From NCBI RefSeq assembly GCF_900129385.1, contig NZ_FQVO01000001.1:62001-126000 (forward strand): a stretch of 64,000 nucleotides of DNA, read 5' to 3'. Position numbers and translations under genes: made by a program. This DNA comes from Chryseobacterium takakiae (lineage in GTDB: Bacteria; Bacteroidota; Bacteroidia; Flavobacteriales; Weeksellaceae). Below, one piece after another: positions 1 through 9,137 of this stretch; position 1 is the first letter of the stretch, and every line of letters starts with the position of its first letter. The notes beneath the pieces are model-generated. The model was given only the letters and a program-made list of their open reading frames with translations, was not told the DNA's origin and searched no databases.

Positions 1-8
1 CTAAAAAA

Positions 9-584
9 GTGATCGATTCAAAAAAAAATATTGAGGGTTTCCCCTTCAATATTTTTTCGTTTATATTTTTGCTGTATTCTTCAATACTATATTCTCAAAA
101 ATCACCTATACAATATGGTATTACAGCAGGTTGGAATCATTCTATATATAATGATGTTAACGCAAATGGAGAGAAAAATAAAGGAGATAGTAGTGATGAA
201 ATGTATGGAGGAATAATCTTTGAGAAAAGATTTTCTAAGAAGTCTGCTATACGAACAGCGCTGCTTATTTCTTATACGGATAGTGTTACTTTTTTAGAAT
301 TTCCTGTCTTATATAAGTACATATTTTACAATAGGTTTTCCATATTTTTAGGTCCTAAGATAGACTATATCATAAAACAAGAATGGGATGATGTTTATAA
401 ACTCAATAATAAGATTGGATTTTCTACAAGTTTTGGAATCGAATATAGGCTTACAAATAATTTATATATAGAAGCATCATATTCTCATGGTTATACAAAC
501 CAATTAGATACTCAAGATTCAAGTTCTATATCTGCTAAAAGAAATCTTTACAGAATGGGCTTGACATATTTTTTTAAATTTTAA
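9..584 (+). CDS. small outer-membrane beta-barrel-like protein (copy 1, possibly 5'-truncated)
   Basis: A protein of up to 191 residues with a hydrophobic N-terminal stretch ending near the sequence SQKSP, which looks like an export signal, followed by alternating beta-strand-like segments and a terminal aromatic strand ending FFKF. This is typical of small porin-like barrels of Bacteroidota. The GTG at position 9 is the first start in the window and no in-frame stop precedes it, so the true start may lie outside. The next gene is a clear paralog (shared ALISYTD and NLYIEAS/NLYFEAS motifs), 5 bp downstream, so the two form a tandem pair. Function is unknown; adhesion, transport and assembly roles are all possible. 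Confidence 0.6.
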   Translation: MIDSKKNIEGFPFNIFSFIFLLYSSILYSQKSPIQYGITAGWNHSIYNDVNANGEKNKGDSSDEMYGGIIFEKRFSKKSAIRTALLISYTDSVTFLEFPVLYKYIFYNRFSIFLGPKIDYIIKQEWDDVYKLNNKIGFSTSFGIEYRLTNNLYIEASYSHGYTNQLDTQDSSSISAKRNLYRMGLTYFFKF

Positions 585-589
585 CAAAC

Positions 590-1153
590 ATGAAAAGCAT
601 GATTCATAAAATCTCCATTTGTACTTGTTTACTTTTTATAATTCAAAAATATAATTCACAAATAGAAACAGATGTAAAGGATTTCAGGATTGGTATGAAA
701 GGGGGATTAAATCATTCAGTAGTTAATGCCACAGATGATGTTGGAGAAAAATCGGGATATATAGGTACAGAATTATACGGAGGTTTCGTTGCTCAAAAAA
801 GACTTACAAGCCGCTCATTTATACAGGTTTCAGCTTTAATTTCTTATACAGATGATGTTACATTTATAGAGCTTCCTATCTACTATAGATATAATGTTTA
901 TAACAAAATTTCTGTTTTTGGAGGATTAAAATTACAATATATTCCTGATGTTCAGTATAATAATTTTAATTATTTTAGAAAAAGATTGGGGGTAAATGCA
1001 GATTTAGGAGCAGATTATCAAATTATAAAAAACTTGTATTTTGAAGCATCCTTTTCTAAAGCTTTTACCAAACAATATGATAATACCGCATTAGATTATT
1101 ATTATTCCAAAAGAAATGTTTACAGAATAGGATTTACGTATTATATTAATTAA
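590..1153 (+). CDS. small outer-membrane beta-barrel-like protein (copy 2)
   Basis: A 187-residue protein with an N-terminal signal-like segment (residues 1-22, ending near YNSQ) and a body of short amphipathic strands closing with an aromatic strand, RIGFTYYIN. It is paralogous to the gene just upstream: both carry a GG(I/F)-xx-(E/Q)KR segment, ALISYTD followed by a TF-x-E-x-P strand, and a KRNLYRMG/KRNVYRIG tail. The short gap suggests co-transcription. Porin-like outer-membrane location is inferred from strand pattern and the C-terminal aromatic residue; no specific function can be assigned. Confidence 0.65.
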   Translation: MKSMIHKISICTCLLFIIQKYNSQIETDVKDFRIGMKGGLNHSVVNATDDVGEKSGYIGTELYGGFVAQKRLTSRSFIQVSALISYTDDVTFIELPIYYRYNVYNKISVFGGLKLQYIPDVQYNNFNYFRKRLGVNADLGADYQIIKNLYFEASFSKAFTKQYDNTALDYYYSKRNVYRIGFTYYIN

Positions 1154-1345
1154 ATCATAAATCACTAAACAAATTCCTGAAAACTTTCAAAATGAAAAAA
1201 ATTTTGACTGCAAATATAGGAAATAATGTAACAATGTATCAATATAACAGTTTACCAATATTCTAATCCATAATTATTGTTATATTGCTAAATGGATAGA
1301 TTGTCAGACTTATAAAAAAGTATGATAAAAATCTGTTTTTTACCA

Positions 1346-2905
<1,560 letters not shown>

Positions 2906-2909
2906 TAAT

Positions 2910-2957
2910 GCTAATTGCTGATAGCCAATAGCTATTAGCCAAAAGCCAAAAGCAATT
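2910..2957. repeat. short AGC-rich intergenic repeat between atpD and atpC
   Basis: The spacer is built from repeated TAGCC and AGCCAAA words with a central palindrome AATAGCTATT at 2928-2937, bounded by AATTGCT (2913-2919) and AGCAATT (2951-2957) as inverted ends. The repetition is visible by eye; any role, such as an mRNA stem between the two genes, is inference. Confidence 0.5.
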
Positions 2958-2960
2958 AAA

Positions 2961-3242
2961 ATGAATATAAAAATTTTAACACCAGAATACGTAGTTTTTG
3001 AAGGAGAAGTAGATTCTGTATTGCTGCCTGGAAAAAATGGTGAATTCCACATCATGAAAAATCACGCAGGAATTGTTTCTTCTTTAATCGGCGGTAAAGT
3101 GAAACTGTATACCAAATCTGTTGATGAGGTGTACAATAAATATTTTACCAAAGAAAATGAGAAAGATTCTGTTTTTTCTTATCCTATCAAAAGCGGTGTT
3201 GTAGAATTTAATCATAATAAAGGAATCATCCTTTGTGAATAA
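2961..3242 (+). CDS. atpC: F0F1 ATP synthase subunit epsilon, short form
   Basis: A 93-residue epsilon subunit. It has the N-terminal beta-sandwich signature (ILTPEYVVFEGEVDSVLLPG, then HAGIVSSL) that contacts gamma and the c-ring. It ends right after the beta-sandwich, so the two C-terminal helices that give inhibitory regulation in the roughly 135-residue proteobacterial form are absent. This short form is, to my knowledge, usual in Bacteroidota. It follows atpD in the same direction and a strong terminator lies 30 bp past its stop. Confidence 0.93.
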   Translation: MNIKILTPEYVVFEGEVDSVLLPGKNGEFHIMKNHAGIVSSLIGGKVKLYTKSVDEVYNKYFTKENEKDSVFSYPIKSGVVEFNHNKGIILCE

Positions 3243-3271
3243 TTAAATGAAAAGCTAAATATATTTTCAAG

Positions 3272-3299
3272 AAAGTGTAACTTTGGTTACACTTTTTTT
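3272..3299 (+). terminator. rho-independent terminator of atpDC
   Basis: Perfect 10-bp stem AAAGTGTAAC / GTTACACTTT with a TTTG loop, followed by a T run to 3299. Confidence 0.85.
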
Positions 3300-3322
3300 A
3301 TGTTATGTAAAAATCTGGTTTT

Positions 3323-4144
3323 ATGAAGAAGAGTTTGATTATCATGTTTACAATTCTGGGTTTTTTGTTTCATGCGCAAACGGTAAAAATCAAAAGAGGA
3401 ATTGTAACACTTGAAGGAGTGCACGTTGCCAAAGTTTCCAATAAATCCAATGTGTATACTTTTATGGATCTTAAAGAGACTCCGATTTACACTGTGGAAT
3501 TTGTAGATAAAAGTATAGTAGATTCTGTAAGAGACAGTTATATCAAATTAAACAGAATTTATAATAAGGATAAGACACTTGAGCTGGATTATATATCACC
3601 GTCAGCCTTTTCGGGGGAAGAAAAATCTGCAGCGTATACTTGCGTAAAAAGTCTGAAGATTATCGACGAAAGAGGAATTAATATTAAAAATCTTGATGAA
3701 CTCTTTAAAAATAATCCGAAAAGAAAGCTTGATAGTAAAACTAAAGATGCATATACCACCAGAAGTAAGATTGATAAGCTGAATATAACTGTTAATAATG
3801 TCGGTGAAATATTAAGTAATGGAAAGCCAGTAGGTTACTTTACTAATTTACCGGTGAGTTTTGGATCTGAAGATACCATTACTGATAAAACCTTTGTAGA
3901 CATTGAAATTTATGATGCCAACAGCAAATACATTGGAAAATATATTACTACAACCAAACAAATAAAAACAGCAGGCGGAAAAACGTTTACCTTATACAGG
4001 GAAATGTCCGGGCGTGCATCCATTTTGAAATTTCCCACTTACAAAGCCATAGCCGAAAGAATGGCAATTCTGGATCCGAATTTTATTAAAATCCAGGAAA
4101 AAGTAATTGTAGGTGAAGTAAAAAGAGATGGCGTTGAGAAATAA
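3323..4144 (+). CDS. secreted protein of unknown function
   Basis: A 273-residue protein with a clear signal peptide (residues 1-19, ending in FHAQ). The mature part has no motif that I recognise. It contains a basic lysine-rich middle segment near residues 130-150 and several short beta-strand-like stretches. It stands alone between the atpC terminator and a convergent minus-strand gene. A periplasmic or exported location is supported; nothing more specific can be said. Confidence 0.6.
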   Translation: MKKSLIIMFTILGFLFHAQTVKIKRGIVTLEGVHVAKVSNKSNVYTFMDLKETPIYTVEFVDKSIVDSVRDSYIKLNRIYNKDKTLELDYISPSAFSGEEKSAAYTCVKSLKIIDERGINIKNLDELFKNNPKRKLDSKTKDAYTTRSKIDKLNITVNNVGEILSNGKPVGYFTNLPVSFGSEDTITDKTFVDIEIYDANSKYIGKYITTTKQIKTAGGKTFTLYREMSGRASILKFPTYKAIAERMAILDPNFIKIQEKVIVGEVKRDGVEK

Positions 4145-4192
4145 TAAATGGAAATTTGAATTAATATAATGTAAATAGCTATAACAAAATGT

Positions 4193-4228
4193 ACAGAAAC
4201 TCTGGAATTCATCTGGAGTTTTTCTGTT
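4193..4228 (+). terminator. possible terminator after the secreted-protein gene
   Basis: Imperfect stem ACAGAAACTC paired with GAGTTTTTCTGT (two bulged T), followed by TTTT. Moderate quality. Confidence 0.4.
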
Positions 4229-4250
4229 TTCGGAAAATAATGTTTAAAAA

Positions 4251-4448
4251 TTACAGACTCAAAATTACTCCATTCTCTTTCAGTTGCTGCATGGATTTTG
4301 AAAACCAAAATAATTCGAAATTTTCAAAATTTTCTTCGAAATTAGTCTTAAGTTGTTGAAGCGTAGGCTTTTTTATATTTTCTATTGAGTATTCATTAAA
4401 CATTTTCATCAGCCATTCAGCATGCCCCTCATCTAAATCAATAGTCAC
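4251..4448 (-). CDS. small protein translationally coupled to the radical SAM gene
   Basis: A 65-residue ORF with a GTG start that overlaps the TGA stop of the upstream radical SAM gene by four bases (GTGA), a classic coupling arrangement. The product is mostly helical, with acidic and lysine-rich segments, and has no signal peptide, no cysteine and no recognisable domain. Coupling and amino-acid content support translation. It might be an accessory subunit of the radical SAM enzyme, but that rests only on position. I do not recognise the family. Confidence 0.5.
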   Translation of the reverse strand: MTIDLDEGHAEWLMKMFNEYSIENIKKPTLQQLKTNFEENFENFELFWFSKSMQQLKENGVILSL

Positions 4449-6445
4449 AATATTGGTTTTAAGTGCACTGTAATTTGTGTGTACGTATAATGGTACTTCT
4501 TTTTTGTTTTTATGCGATTCTCAGCGATTACGTTTTTAGCTAAAAAAATAATTCTTGAATTGCCTTTAAAAGTAAAATCATCATTTTCAAGCAAAGCATC
4601 ATGAATATAATCCGGATGAACGGTTGTCCTCGGAATTTTAAAATCAAACCATTCCTGAAGAGGAAGTTCAAAATTAATTCCGTGCATATAATTGAAAAGA
4701 GATTTTTTTAAACCAAAACTAAATTTTCCATGATCGATTCCTGTGCGGTCTGTGAAATCAACATCATTGTTGGCGAAAAGAATTTCCTGCTTAATTGGGG
4801 TAACTCCAAATTCTTCAGGATTTATTCCGACAGGAGAGTGGGCAGTCATCGCAAACTGGTGCCAGAACCCACTTTGTAAAATTCCCATTTCGAAAAGCTG
4901 TCGTACCATTTCCAATGAATCCACAGTTTCCTGAACGGTCTGTGTAGGATAGCCATACATAAGATAAGCATGAATCATAATTCCGGCTTCCGTGAAATTT
5001 CTGGTTACTTTCGCAACCTGCTCAACGGAAATTCCTTTATCAATTAATTTAAGCAAGCGGTCGCTTGCCACTTCAAGCCCTCCCGAAACCGCAACGCATC
5101 CGGAGAGTTTTAGAAGAAAACATAAATCCAGGGTAAAGCTTTTTTCAAAACGAATATTGGTCCACCAGGTTACCACAAGATTTCTCCTTAAAATTTCCAG
5201 AGCAACTTCCCTCATTAAAGCAGGCGGAGCAGCTTCATCCACAAAATGAAATCCTGTTTCTCCGGTTGTCCGGATTAGTTCTTCCATTCGGTCAACCAAA
5301 ATTTTTGCAGAAATGGGTTCGTAAATTTTTATATAATCTAAAGAAATATCACAGAAAGTACATTTTCCCCAATAGCATCCGTGAGCCATCGTCAATTTGT
5401 TCCATCTTCCGTCACTCCATAAACTGTGCATCGGGTTGGCAATTTCAATCACCGAAATATATTGGTCCAGTAACAAATCTGAATAATCAGGAGTTCCGAT
5501 ATCAGCTTGTTTATAATCATGTCTTCCGGAATTATTTTTATAGGTAACTTCTCCATTTTCAATTAAAAAAGTTCTTTTGAACTTAGATTCTTGAATTTGT
5601 TCAGAATGACAAATATTTTCATAAAGCAGTTCAATCGGAAGTTCTCCGTCATCCAACGTAATGAAATCAAAAAATTCAAAAACCCTCTGATCTTTCACTT
5701 CCCGCAATTCGGTATTTGGAAAACCGCCGCCCATTGCCGTTTTTATATTAGGATAATTTTCTTTGATAAATTTGGCGCAACGGAAGGCAGAATACAAATT
5801 TCCCGGAAACGGAACAGAAAAGCAAACCAGCTTTGGCTGAACAGATTCTAATTTTTTATTGAGGATTTTTAAAGTAATGTCATCAATAAATGTTTGATTA
5901 CCCGTAATTTTTGAATACAATTCATCAAATGAGTTGGCACTCTTTCCCAACCGTTCCGCATACCTGCTGAAACCGAAATCGGTATCAATACTTTCAACAA
6001 TATAATCTGAAAGATCTTCTAAATATAATGTTGCCAAGTGTTTAGCTTTATCCTGCAATCCCATGCTTCCGAAGGCAAATTCCATATCATCCAGCTGATT
6101 GAAGCGTGAAGCTTCAGGCAGAAAATTCATAGAGCAGATCTGTCTTGCTAAAGTTGGTGTTTTACCCTGCAAAAAAGAAATAACCTGACCGATGGTCTTG
6201 ATATATTCGTCCCGTAATGAAAAAATGCGCTGTGAATTTTCAGAAATAGTGCTGATCTCTATTTTTCTGTTGAAAATGTCCCGGATTCCTTCTTTGGAAA
6301 ACAATTCCAGAATGACTTCAATTCCTAAATCTGCCTGAGATGATGAAATATTTTTGGTATTCAGAAAACCTTTGATATAAGCAGTAGCAGGATAGGGCGT
6401 ATTAAGTTGTGTAAAAGGCGGAGTGATCAGAAGGAGGTCTTTCAA
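4445..6445 (-). CDS. B12-binding-domain radical SAM protein
   Basis: A 666-residue enzyme. The N-terminal region starts DLLLITPPF, typical of the Rossmann-type cobalamin-binding domain, with a GGGFPNTE glycine turn near residue 240. The radical SAM iron-sulfur cluster motif is CYWGKCTFC near residues 355-363, which is CX4CX2C rather than the textbook CX3CX2C. Later come GGLEVASDR and a YGYPTQT segment, as in other radical SAM TIM barrels. The reaction is unknown; this class includes methyltransferases and ring-modifying enzymes. A small ORF overlaps its stop codon. Expressed from its own promoter at 6460-6492. Confidence 0.85.
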   Translation of the reverse strand: MKDLLLITPPFTQLNTPYPATAYIKGFLNTKNISSSQADLGIEVILELFSKEGIRDIFNRKIEISTISENSQRIFSLRDEYIKTIGQVISFLQGKTPTLARQICSMNFLPEASRFNQLDDMEFAFGSMGLQDKAKHLATLYLEDLSDYIVESIDTDFGFSRYAERLGKSANSFDELYSKITGNQTFIDDITLKILNKKLESVQPKLVCFSVPFPGNLYSAFRCAKFIKENYPNIKTAMGGGFPNTELREVKDQRVFEFFDFITLDDGELPIELLYENICHSEQIQESKFKRTFLIENGEVTYKNNSGRHDYKQADIGTPDYSDLLLDQYISVIEIANPMHSLWSDGRWNKLTMAHGCYWGKCTFCDISLDYIKIYEPISAKILVDRMEELIRTTGETGFHFVDEAAPPALMREVALEILRRNLVVTWWTNIRFEKSFTLDLCFLLKLSGCVAVSGGLEVASDRLLKLIDKGISVEQVAKVTRNFTEAGIMIHAYLMYGYPTQTVQETVDSLEMVRQLFEMGILQSGFWHQFAMTAHSPVGINPEEFGVTPIKQEILFANNDVDFTDRTGIDHGKFSFGLKKSLFNYMHGINFELPLQEWFDFKIPRTTVHPDYIHDALLENDDFTFKGNSRIIFLAKNVIAENRIKTKKKYHYTYTQITVHLKPIL

Positions 6446-6459
6446 CAGTAAAATTTTTA

Positions 6460-6492
6460 CAAAGGTAAGGTTTCGGAATATATAATTTCAAA
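6460..6492 (-). promoter_or_regulatory. promoter of the radical SAM gene
   Basis: Minus-strand TACCTTTG (6467-6460), an exact TAnnTTTG -7 element, with TTTG at 6492-6489 as a -33 element 21 bp upstream. The start codon at 6445 is 14 bp downstream. Confidence 0.6.
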
Positions 6493-6518
6493 AAAACCAC
6501 TGATCATTCAGTGGTTTT
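6491..6518 (-). terminator. terminator of the acyltransferase gene
   Basis: Perfect 11-bp stem AAAACCACTGA / TCAGTGGTTTT (6493-6503 and 6508-6518) with a 4-base loop. Read on the minus strand it is followed by a run of T (complement of the A run at 6491-6496), 13 bp past the stop of the gene at 6532. Confidence 0.8.
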
Positions 6519-6531
6519 AATTGTATTATTT

Positions 6532-7806
6532 TTAAATTTCTTTAAAACTTAAACCTTGTTCAGCCAGCAGTTTTTGCTCCTGATCTTTATAATGACCGCC
6601 AACAAGTTTGTCATGGATCGCTTCAAAAGCTGCCAGCGTTTCATTAATTTCAGAATCGGTGTGTGATGCTGTAGGAATTAATCTTAGTAGAATCATTCCT
6701 TTAGGTATTACAGGATAAACTACTACAGATGTGAAGATTCCGTAGTTCTCTCTCAAGTCTTTCACTAAGAGTGTAGCTTCTACCGGAGTTCCCTGCATCA
6801 TTACCGGAGTCACACAAGTGTTGGTGTCACCGATATTAAAACCTCTTTCCTTTAGACCGTTCTGAAGTTTATGTGTATTTTCCCAAAGCTTCGCTTTAAT
6901 TTCAGGCCTTGTTCTTAACAGTTCCAGTCTTTTTAAACCTCCGATTACCATTGGCATTGTTAAAGATTTAGCAAAAATCTGCGATCTTAAATTGAATTTC
7001 AGGTATCTTATAATTTCTTTATCACCGGCGATAAACGCTCCGAACCCGGCCATAGATTTTGCAAAAGTGGAGAAGTATACATCGATCTGATCCTGACATC
7101 CCTGCTCTTCACCAGCCCCGGCTCCGGTTTCACCCAGCGTTCCGAACCCGTGTGCATCATCTACCAACAGTCTGAATTTGTATTTGGATTTTAATTCACA
7201 GATTTCTTTCAGTTTTCCCTGCTGTCCTCTCATCCCAAAAACACCCTCTGTAATCACTAAAATTCCTCCTCCGGTTTCTTGTGCTACTTTAGTGGCTCTT
7301 TCAAGATTTTTTTCAAGACTTGCAATATCATTGTGTCTGTAAGTAAATCTTTTTCCTGAATGAAGTCTTACCCCGTCAACGATACATGCGTGAGAATCAA
7401 CATCATAAACGATTACGTCATTTCTTCCAACCAAAGCATCAATGGTAGAAACCATTCCCTGGTATCCGAAGTTTAATAAATAGGCAGATTCTTTTTGTAC
7501 AAAATCGGCCAGCTCTCTTTCCAATTGCAGGTGTTGCTCCGTTTCTCCGGACATTGCTCTTGCACCCATTGGGTAGAACATCCCGAATTCTGCAGCTGCT
7601 TTCGCATCAGCTTCTAACACTTCAGGGTGGTTACACATTCCAAGATAGTCGTTAGCACTCCAGAAAATAACTTCTCTTCCCTGAAATCTCATTCTTGGGC
7701 CAATAGGTCCTTCTAATCTCGGGAAAATAAAATACCCTTCACCATAATCTGCAAATTGTCCAAGAGGTCCTGGATTTTCTTTTATTCTGTCAAAAATATC
7801 CAACAT
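6532..7806 (-). CDS. alpha-oxoamine synthase family PLP enzyme, candidate cysteate C-fatty acyltransferase
   Basis: A 424-residue fold-type I PLP enzyme of the AONS/KBL/serine palmitoyltransferase family, which condenses an amino acid with an acyl thioester and releases CO2. Visible catalytic residues are His139 (DSHAC), Asp216 and His219 (DDAHG) and the PLP lysine Lys250 (STFAKSM). The N-terminus (FWSANDYLG) differs from classic Bacteroidota serine palmitoyltransferases, which to my recollection read MFGSNxYxGL. The neighbouring gene encodes a cysteine-synthase-fold enzyme. Since Chryseobacterium makes sulfonolipids (sulfobacins), I infer that the pair makes cysteate and couples it to a fatty acyl chain. 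Alternatives are 2-amino-3-ketobutyrate CoA ligase or serine palmitoyltransferase. Confidence 0.85.
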   Translation of the reverse strand: MLDIFDRIKENPGPLGQFADYGEGYFIFPRLEGPIGPRMRFQGREVIFWSANDYLGMCNHPEVLEADAKAAAEFGMFYPMGARAMSGETEQHLQLERELADFVQKESAYLLNFGYQGMVSTIDALVGRNDVIVYDVDSHACIVDGVRLHSGKRFTYRHNDIASLEKNLERATKVAQETGGGILVITEGVFGMRGQQGKLKEICELKSKYKFRLLVDDAHGFGTLGETGAGAGEEQGCQDQIDVYFSTFAKSMAGFGAFIAGDKEIIRYLKFNLRSQIFAKSLTMPMVIGGLKRLELLRTRPEIKAKLWENTHKLQNGLKERGFNIGDTNTCVTPVMMQGTPVEATLLVKDLRENYGIFTSVVVYPVIPKGMILLRLIPTASHTDSEINETLAAFEAIHDKLVGGHYKDQEQKLLAEQGLSFKEI

Positions 7807-7825
7807 TTTATTAATATTTTAAGTA

Positions 7826-7855
7826 AAAAAGCCTTTTTTGGTTACAAAAAGGCTT
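7826..7855 (-). terminator. hairpin between the two PLP-enzyme genes
   Basis: Perfect 10-bp stem AAGCCTTTTT / AAAAAGGCTT (7829-7838, 7846-7855) with a 7-base loop, followed on the minus strand by a short T-rich tract. It sits in the 71-bp gap, so it may attenuate read-through from the synthase gene into the acyltransferase gene. Confidence 0.6.
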
Positions 7856-7877
7856 GATTTGTATAACTTTTTTATTC

Positions 7878-8915
7878 TTATTTAATAAATTCAGTTTTAA
7901 AAACTTCATCGTAGTTGTGAACGCAGTTGTTTACAAAACCCTGTTCCGCCATCCATTTATCACTGTATACTTTGGTAATATATCTGGAACCGTGATCAGG
8001 ATAAATCAAAACAACCATATCGTTTTCTGAAAATTTGTGGGATTGAGCGTATTGTATCAACGCCTGTGTAACCGCTCCTGTAGTATACCCTCCCATAATG
8101 GCTTCCTTTAAAGCGATTTCACGGGTTCTGTACGCTGACATTTCGTCGTTTACCCTCACAAATTCATCTACTTTATCGAAAAGAAGGGCAGAAGGAATTA
8201 AATTTTTTCCCATTCCTTCAATCTGGTAAGGATGCACGTCTTCTTTATGAATTTCTCCAGTTTCATGATAGCTTTTTAAAATAGATCCGTCTGCATCAAC
8301 ACCAATGATTTTGATATCCGGATTTTTTTCTTTTAAAAATTTTGCTGATCCGGACAAAGTTCCGCCGGTTCCCGTGCACGCAAAAAGGTGAGTAACTTTA
8401 CCTTGTGTCTGTTCCCAGATTTCAGGCCCGGTAGTCTGATAATGTGCGTCAATATTCAGTTCATTGAAGTATTGATTGATGTATACTGAATTGGGCGTTT
8501 CTGAAGCTATTCTTTTGGCAACTTCATAATAGGATCTAGGATCATCTGCCGGTACGTTGGCCGGACAAATATAAACGGTAGCTCCCAATGCCTTCAGATA
8601 GGCAATTTTCTCAGGCTTGGTTTTATCACTTACCGCAAGAATACATTTATATCCTTTAATAATACAAACCATAGCAATTGAGAATCCTGTATTTCCAGAT
8701 GTAGTTTCTACCACTACGGAATCTTCTCTTAATAAACCTTTTTTTTCAGCGTTTTCTATAATATGAAGTGCGATTCGATCTTTTGTGGAATGTCCAGGAT
8801 TATATGATTCTAACTTGGCATAAACAGTTGCAGGAATTTCTTTCGTCACAGTGTTAATCTTCACCATAGGAGTATTTCCTATTAGGCCAAGTATATTATC
8901 GTAAACATTACTCAT
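7878..8915 (-). CDS. cysteine-synthase-fold PLP enzyme, candidate cysteate synthase
   Basis: A 345-residue fold-type II PLP enzyme. The PLP lysine lies in NPGHSTKDRI (Lys45), the substrate-binding loop reads TTSGNTG, and the phosphate-binding loop is GTGGT. Common O-acetylserine sulfhydrylases read NP-x-x-SVKDR, so this copy is divergent. It ends without CBS domains. In sulfonolipid producers a related enzyme makes L-cysteate from phosphoserine and sulfite; the adjacent acyltransferase homolog suggests that job here. Cysteine synthase or cystathionine beta-synthase remain possible. It is the first gene of the pair on the minus strand. Confidence 0.85.
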   Translation of the reverse strand: MSNVYDNILGLIGNTPMVKINTVTKEIPATVYAKLESYNPGHSTKDRIALHIIENAEKKGLLREDSVVVETTSGNTGFSIAMVCIIKGYKCILAVSDKTKPEKIAYLKALGATVYICPANVPADDPRSYYEVAKRIASETPNSVYINQYFNELNIDAHYQTTGPEIWEQTQGKVTHLFACTGTGGTLSGSAKFLKEKNPDIKIIGVDADGSILKSYHETGEIHKEDVHPYQIEGMGKNLIPSALLFDKVDEFVRVNDEMSAYRTREIALKEAIMGGYTTGAVTQALIQYAQSHKFSENDMVVLIYPDHGSRYITKVYSDKWMAEQGFVNNCVHNYDEVFKTEFIK

Positions 8916-8946
8916 TATTTGTTATTTTTCAATAAAAATCTGTCGG

Positions 8947-8954
8947 CAAAAATA
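8947..8954 (-). promoter_or_regulatory. -7 element upstream of the synthase gene
   Basis: Minus-strand TATTTTTG, an exact TAnnTTTG match, 31 bp upstream of the start codon at 8915. No clear -33 element. Confidence 0.45.
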
Positions 8955-9137
8955 CAAAAAAATAAATTTATTTCTAAACTTTTGTTTTGATTTCTAACCT
9001 CTAAAATAGATAAAAAAAATTTTATATTACTATTCAACAGGTAAACTTTTCAAAAAACGAGCCAAATTCTTTAAATTTTGTTAAAAACCGCCTTAAATCA
9101 TAGAAAAGCCTTATTTTCGCGTAATTGATTTAATACT

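Noticed and set aside
4251..4448. RiPP precursor peptide for the radical SAM enzyme
   Set aside because: The protein has no Cys or Gly-rich core, no leader motif, and no transporter or protease gene is adjacent.
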